A stretch of 64,000 nt of DNA from Cycas panzhihuaensis (taxonomy: Eukaryota; Cycadophyta): assembly GCA_023213395.1 (NCBI GenBank), contig CM041465.1:233685741-233749740 (forward strand), read 5' to 3'. The notes beneath the pieces are model-generated. The model did no database searches. It was not told the DNA's origin and saw only the letters and a program-made list of their open reading frames with translations. Below, in pieces: positions 61,127 to 64,000 of this stretch. The position numbers and the translations under genes were made by a program. Position 1 is the first letter of the stretch. The number at the start of each line of letters is the position of its first letter.

Positions 61127-61685
61127 TGTAACATTCCAAAATATAGTCAAAATATAACTTATGACCATTCAAATCAAAGGTCTCTAAATGATGATTCCAA
61201 CGGTTTAGATGAAAGTTAATTCTGGCATCTATATCAAAAGTTATGATCATTTAAAGACTTCAATCTACATATTTTTAGAGGTGTTCTAGCTGACTTCAAG
61301 TAATAGTTTTAGGTAGGTTTCAACCCTTTTCTAGCTGACTTCTATTACTATCTTTTGGCTGCCTATTTAAGGAGGATTTGTAGCCTTATTTGATGATCAT
61401 CGGAGAAGTCTTGGAGTGCAATATTTTTGGCCTTTTTGAGGAGCTTTGTAGAGGGTACCTTACCTCGAAGAGGGATTCTTTATCAACCATGCTTGTAGAG
61501 TCATTTGGCAATCTTATATCTATCCAATTTATTTTTATTTTGCACTACTTTATATTTTGTATTCCATAAGTATTCAAGTAGATTTATATTATTTCTTTCT
61601 TGATTGAATATTTTACAAGTGTAATTGGTGGATATTTTGTCTATTTTTATAAAATTTCTTAGAAGAATTCTGTAAGATTGCTACA
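61127..61685 (+). repeat. 3' LTR of N4
   Basis: TGTAACATTCC to GATTGCTACA; partner of 58911-59470. Confidence 0.95.
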
Positions 61686-61690
61686 GACAT

Positions 61691-63599
61691 GGACATTGAT
61701 GGTATAATTATGTGGGAGAACCACATATTAGAGTACCTAAGTGCCTTAAGAGAACTGTACTCTTTTAATAGGTTGGTAACCTAAGAATGAGTGTATGTTT
61801 CTATATGAGGATTATAATCTCCTCAATTTCAATGAAGATTTGATTAACTAACCTCTAAGAAGAGCTAACTTAAAGATAAGAATGTAACCCACCAAGAGGT
61901 AATTGTTGGGATAAAATCTAGTATGCATATACTTTGGACAATGGAAAACTAGAAAAACATATCTAGCCTAACTTGATGAGTGTAAGAATGCATCAACCAA
62001 GGGTCATATGAAATAATACATGATAGAATCTAAAGGAAACCATTGAAAAAGAGTTCTTAAGGAATGCTTGATAGGGTGCATTCTAGATCAGAACATAATA
62101 CAATCCAAAATACACATGGAGCACATCTCAAGGAATAAATGGAACACATGGGCTAATTAGAAATATACATTCTAGATTTGTTTATGTCATCCATAAACAT
62201 GCATTTACAAGATTATATGACAAAAATATTATATTAAAAGAGACATAATTAAAGAGTTATAATAAAAAGGTATATTTAATTATGGAAATAAATTGTTGTG
62301 ACCATAAGCCAAAACATGCATTTTGGTATTTATTAGTCATTTGTCCATCATTCTAGTGTAAGAGCCAAGTGAGCCAATTATATGGCATGTTCTCAAGTGT
62401 GAAAACCAAGCTAATTGATCTTGTGACATGTTTTCTAGTAGGAGACATATATGGAAAAGGTATTGACTAATGTAAAATCTATTATAGATTCATATTGCTT
62501 AATGAAATTATGAGTTATGTGGAAATTATGTATCATGGGCATAATTGTGATTGATGTATGGAATTATACTAGATAATCTAATTGATATTATGACATTGTA
62601 ATGATGTGATTATGTTATAGGAATGGATTTATAAGTAGATATGGTGTATGCGTATGAGACTGGCATGTTTACTAACCCTAAGTAAATTACCCAAAATGGC
62701 TCTTAATAAGTGTACATTCTAAAGGGTAGAAAGTGAGGTCAGCCTTGGTTCAATTGCCTATGTCCATTGAGGAGGGACTGAGTTGAAGTTTTATTATATA
62801 TACTTATGCCTAAGATCAAGGAACCTTAGCTGTCATCATAGTGGCATACTATAAGTAAGCCTCTGATAGCTAAGAGGCCTTCTAATGCTACCAAAATGAC
62901 CTTTGAAGGTGGGTGAGCCACCTAGACAACCTTCACATAAGGGAATTCTAAAATATACAAATAAAGGGCTGTAAGATGGGCAAATAAGAAGAAATTAACA
63001 AGGGTGAGGAAGTTAAGTTCCATTAAAAATGGTAAGACCAAGGGATGATCTGTTGAAGGGTTTGAGGTAAGTGGCACCTAGATACCTCAAGAATAAGAAA
63101 ATGAAGAACATGGAGAGCCAATGGTGATAACATTATCCCATTTGAATCATATATGCTTAGCCCAAAAAAAGAACAAGAGGAGATCCCAAAAAAAGAATAA
63201 GATTTAAAGGAAGAAAATAATATTTTATAGGAGGAAAGAGAAACCCTAAGGAAGGAGGAAGGGTTAAGTGTGGAATCTAGTTTGAAAGGCCTAAGTGATC
63301 ATGAGGAGCATGTGGAAGAAGGTCCTTTATCATATTAGGAAAATCATCTAACAAGGTAGTTATTTGAGGAAACACTGAAAAATAATCTAAGTAGTAATTC
63401 TTGATTAAAAAACCATCAATAGTATAGATACTAGGCCATCTAGAATTTATTCATTTGAGGACACCCTTTAAGAATCCTTTATTTGGGAGAGATAGTATTG
63501 AGAAAAGTTTACTTGGGACACCATGATAACTTTAAAATAAAAAATTACATAGCCTAATTCTCCAAAGATAGAAATTACACCACCTTATTCTCCAAAAAA
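61691..63599. other. no gene resolved; possible LTR and leader of a gypsy element
   Basis: Leads into the gag-like frame below. TGTTGGGATA at about 61904 could open an LTR, but no partner is in the window. Purine-rich coding-like stretches occur at 63160-63330. Confidence 0.35.
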
Positions 63600-64000
63600 T
63601 AGGGGATTTGAAAGAGTTTAAGAAATTAATTTTTAATGATATATTATATGTCATGAAGCATGTGTATTTATTTCAAAATTTGCTAAATATGAGAAAAATT
63701 ATAGATGAAGATGAGATCAAAGCTAGATTTACATGTATATTAAGGGGAGTACTTGTACAAAGAATTAGACAAAATAAAAGCTTGGGAAGAAGTGAGAAAA
63801 TAATCTAAAGAAAGGTTCTAGAAATTTCACAGTAATGAGGTTGTCAAAATTACCTTAAAGAAAACTAGATAAAGGCCTAGAGAGTTAGTGTTCACCTACA
63901 TAAATTATATAAAAATCATAGCAGCCAATATGATAGATGGGAAAGTACCAAATTACAACATGAAAACTTATTTTGTTAGAGGGTTAAATAAGAAACTAAG
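63600..64000 (+). pseudogene. gypsy-type gag, 5' part, runs off the window
   Basis: The frame at 63608-63808 reads EFKKLIFNDILYVMKHVYLF and ARFTCILRGVLVQRIRQN. Then, after stops, EVVKITLKKTR, RPRELVFTYINYIKIIAANM and NMKTYFVRGLNKKL, matching the gag stretch E....Y...F..L......M...F..GL...L. The window ends inside it. Lineage cannot be set. Confidence 0.55.

Larger units (their letters stand above)
58911..61685 (+). mobile_element. N4: compact LTR element with gag and integrase tail/chromodomain only
   Basis: A 2775-bp element with 560- and 559-bp LTRs, perfect 5-base TSD, primer site and polypurine tract. Its 1.65-kb interior goes from gag with zinc knuckle straight to the integrase C-terminus and chromodomain; protease, RT, RNase H and the integrase core are absent. 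It is either a single deletion derivative of a chromovirus or a member of a non-autonomous family. The LTRs agree at roughly nine in ten positions by eye. Confidence 0.92.
58906..61690. other. perfect target-site duplication flanking N4 (58906-58910 and 61686-61690)
   Basis: GACAT on both sides. Confidence 0.95.

Overview
The window looks like intergenic DNA from a large, repeat-rich plant nuclear genome. It is a graveyard of LTR retrotransposons. I found no intact host gene, tRNA gene, rRNA gene or bacterial feature. Base composition is very AT-rich. The reading frames of the elements are broken mostly by TAG, TAA and TGA codons where relatives carry Gln, Trp or Arg codons, and the imperfect target-site duplications (TSDs) differ by single G/A or C/T transitions. 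This fits old, methylated DNA decaying by cytosine deamination. A gymnosperm or similarly TE-bloated plant is plausible, but the sequence alone does not fix the species. Layout, left to right. 1-1514: 3' part of a plus-strand Ty1/copia element (C1). 1801-2113: initiator-Met primer site plus LTR of a minus-strand element. 3390-3972: unclassified fossil reading frame. 4106-4692: TA/GA microsatellite. About 4900-13815: decayed minus-strand Ty3/gypsy element (T1, Tat/Athila-like) split by a gag-only LTR element (N2, 5607-9577). 16006-25640: plus-strand Ty3/gypsy element with both LTRs (G1). 25641-54190: a deep nest. A plus-strand gypsy integrase gene (G2) is split between 26744 and 53561 by a minus-strand chromovirus (G3, 26745-53555). 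G3 is split between its RNase H and integrase by a plus-strand copia (C2, 28238-46853). C2 is itself interrupted by a truncated minus-strand copia (C3, 41162-44640) and by a pol-less minus-strand LTR element (N1-outer, about 30086-39004), which hosts a second member of its own family (N1-inner, 31451-35936). 50252-52631: a 2.4-kb TA-rich microsatellite inside the G3 leader. 54626-58097: a pol-less LTR element with no recognisable coding (N3). 58911-61685: a compact LTR element with perfect TSD that keeps gag and the integrase tail plus chromodomain but lacks protease, reverse transcriptase (RT), RNase H and the integrase core (N4). 63600-64000: start of another gypsy-type gag running off the window. 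Working together: none of the elements can be active as read. The pol-less ones (N1, N2, N3, N4) retain, or partly retain, the cis signals expected of non-autonomous passengers (LTR ends, primer-binding site, polypurine tract), which would be mobilised by proteins from full elements. The order of insertion can be read from the nest: G2 oldest, then G3, C2, N1-outer, N1-inner. Boundaries given to the base rest on TG/CA ends, primer sites, polypurine tracts and TSDs read by eye. Domain borders are approximate.
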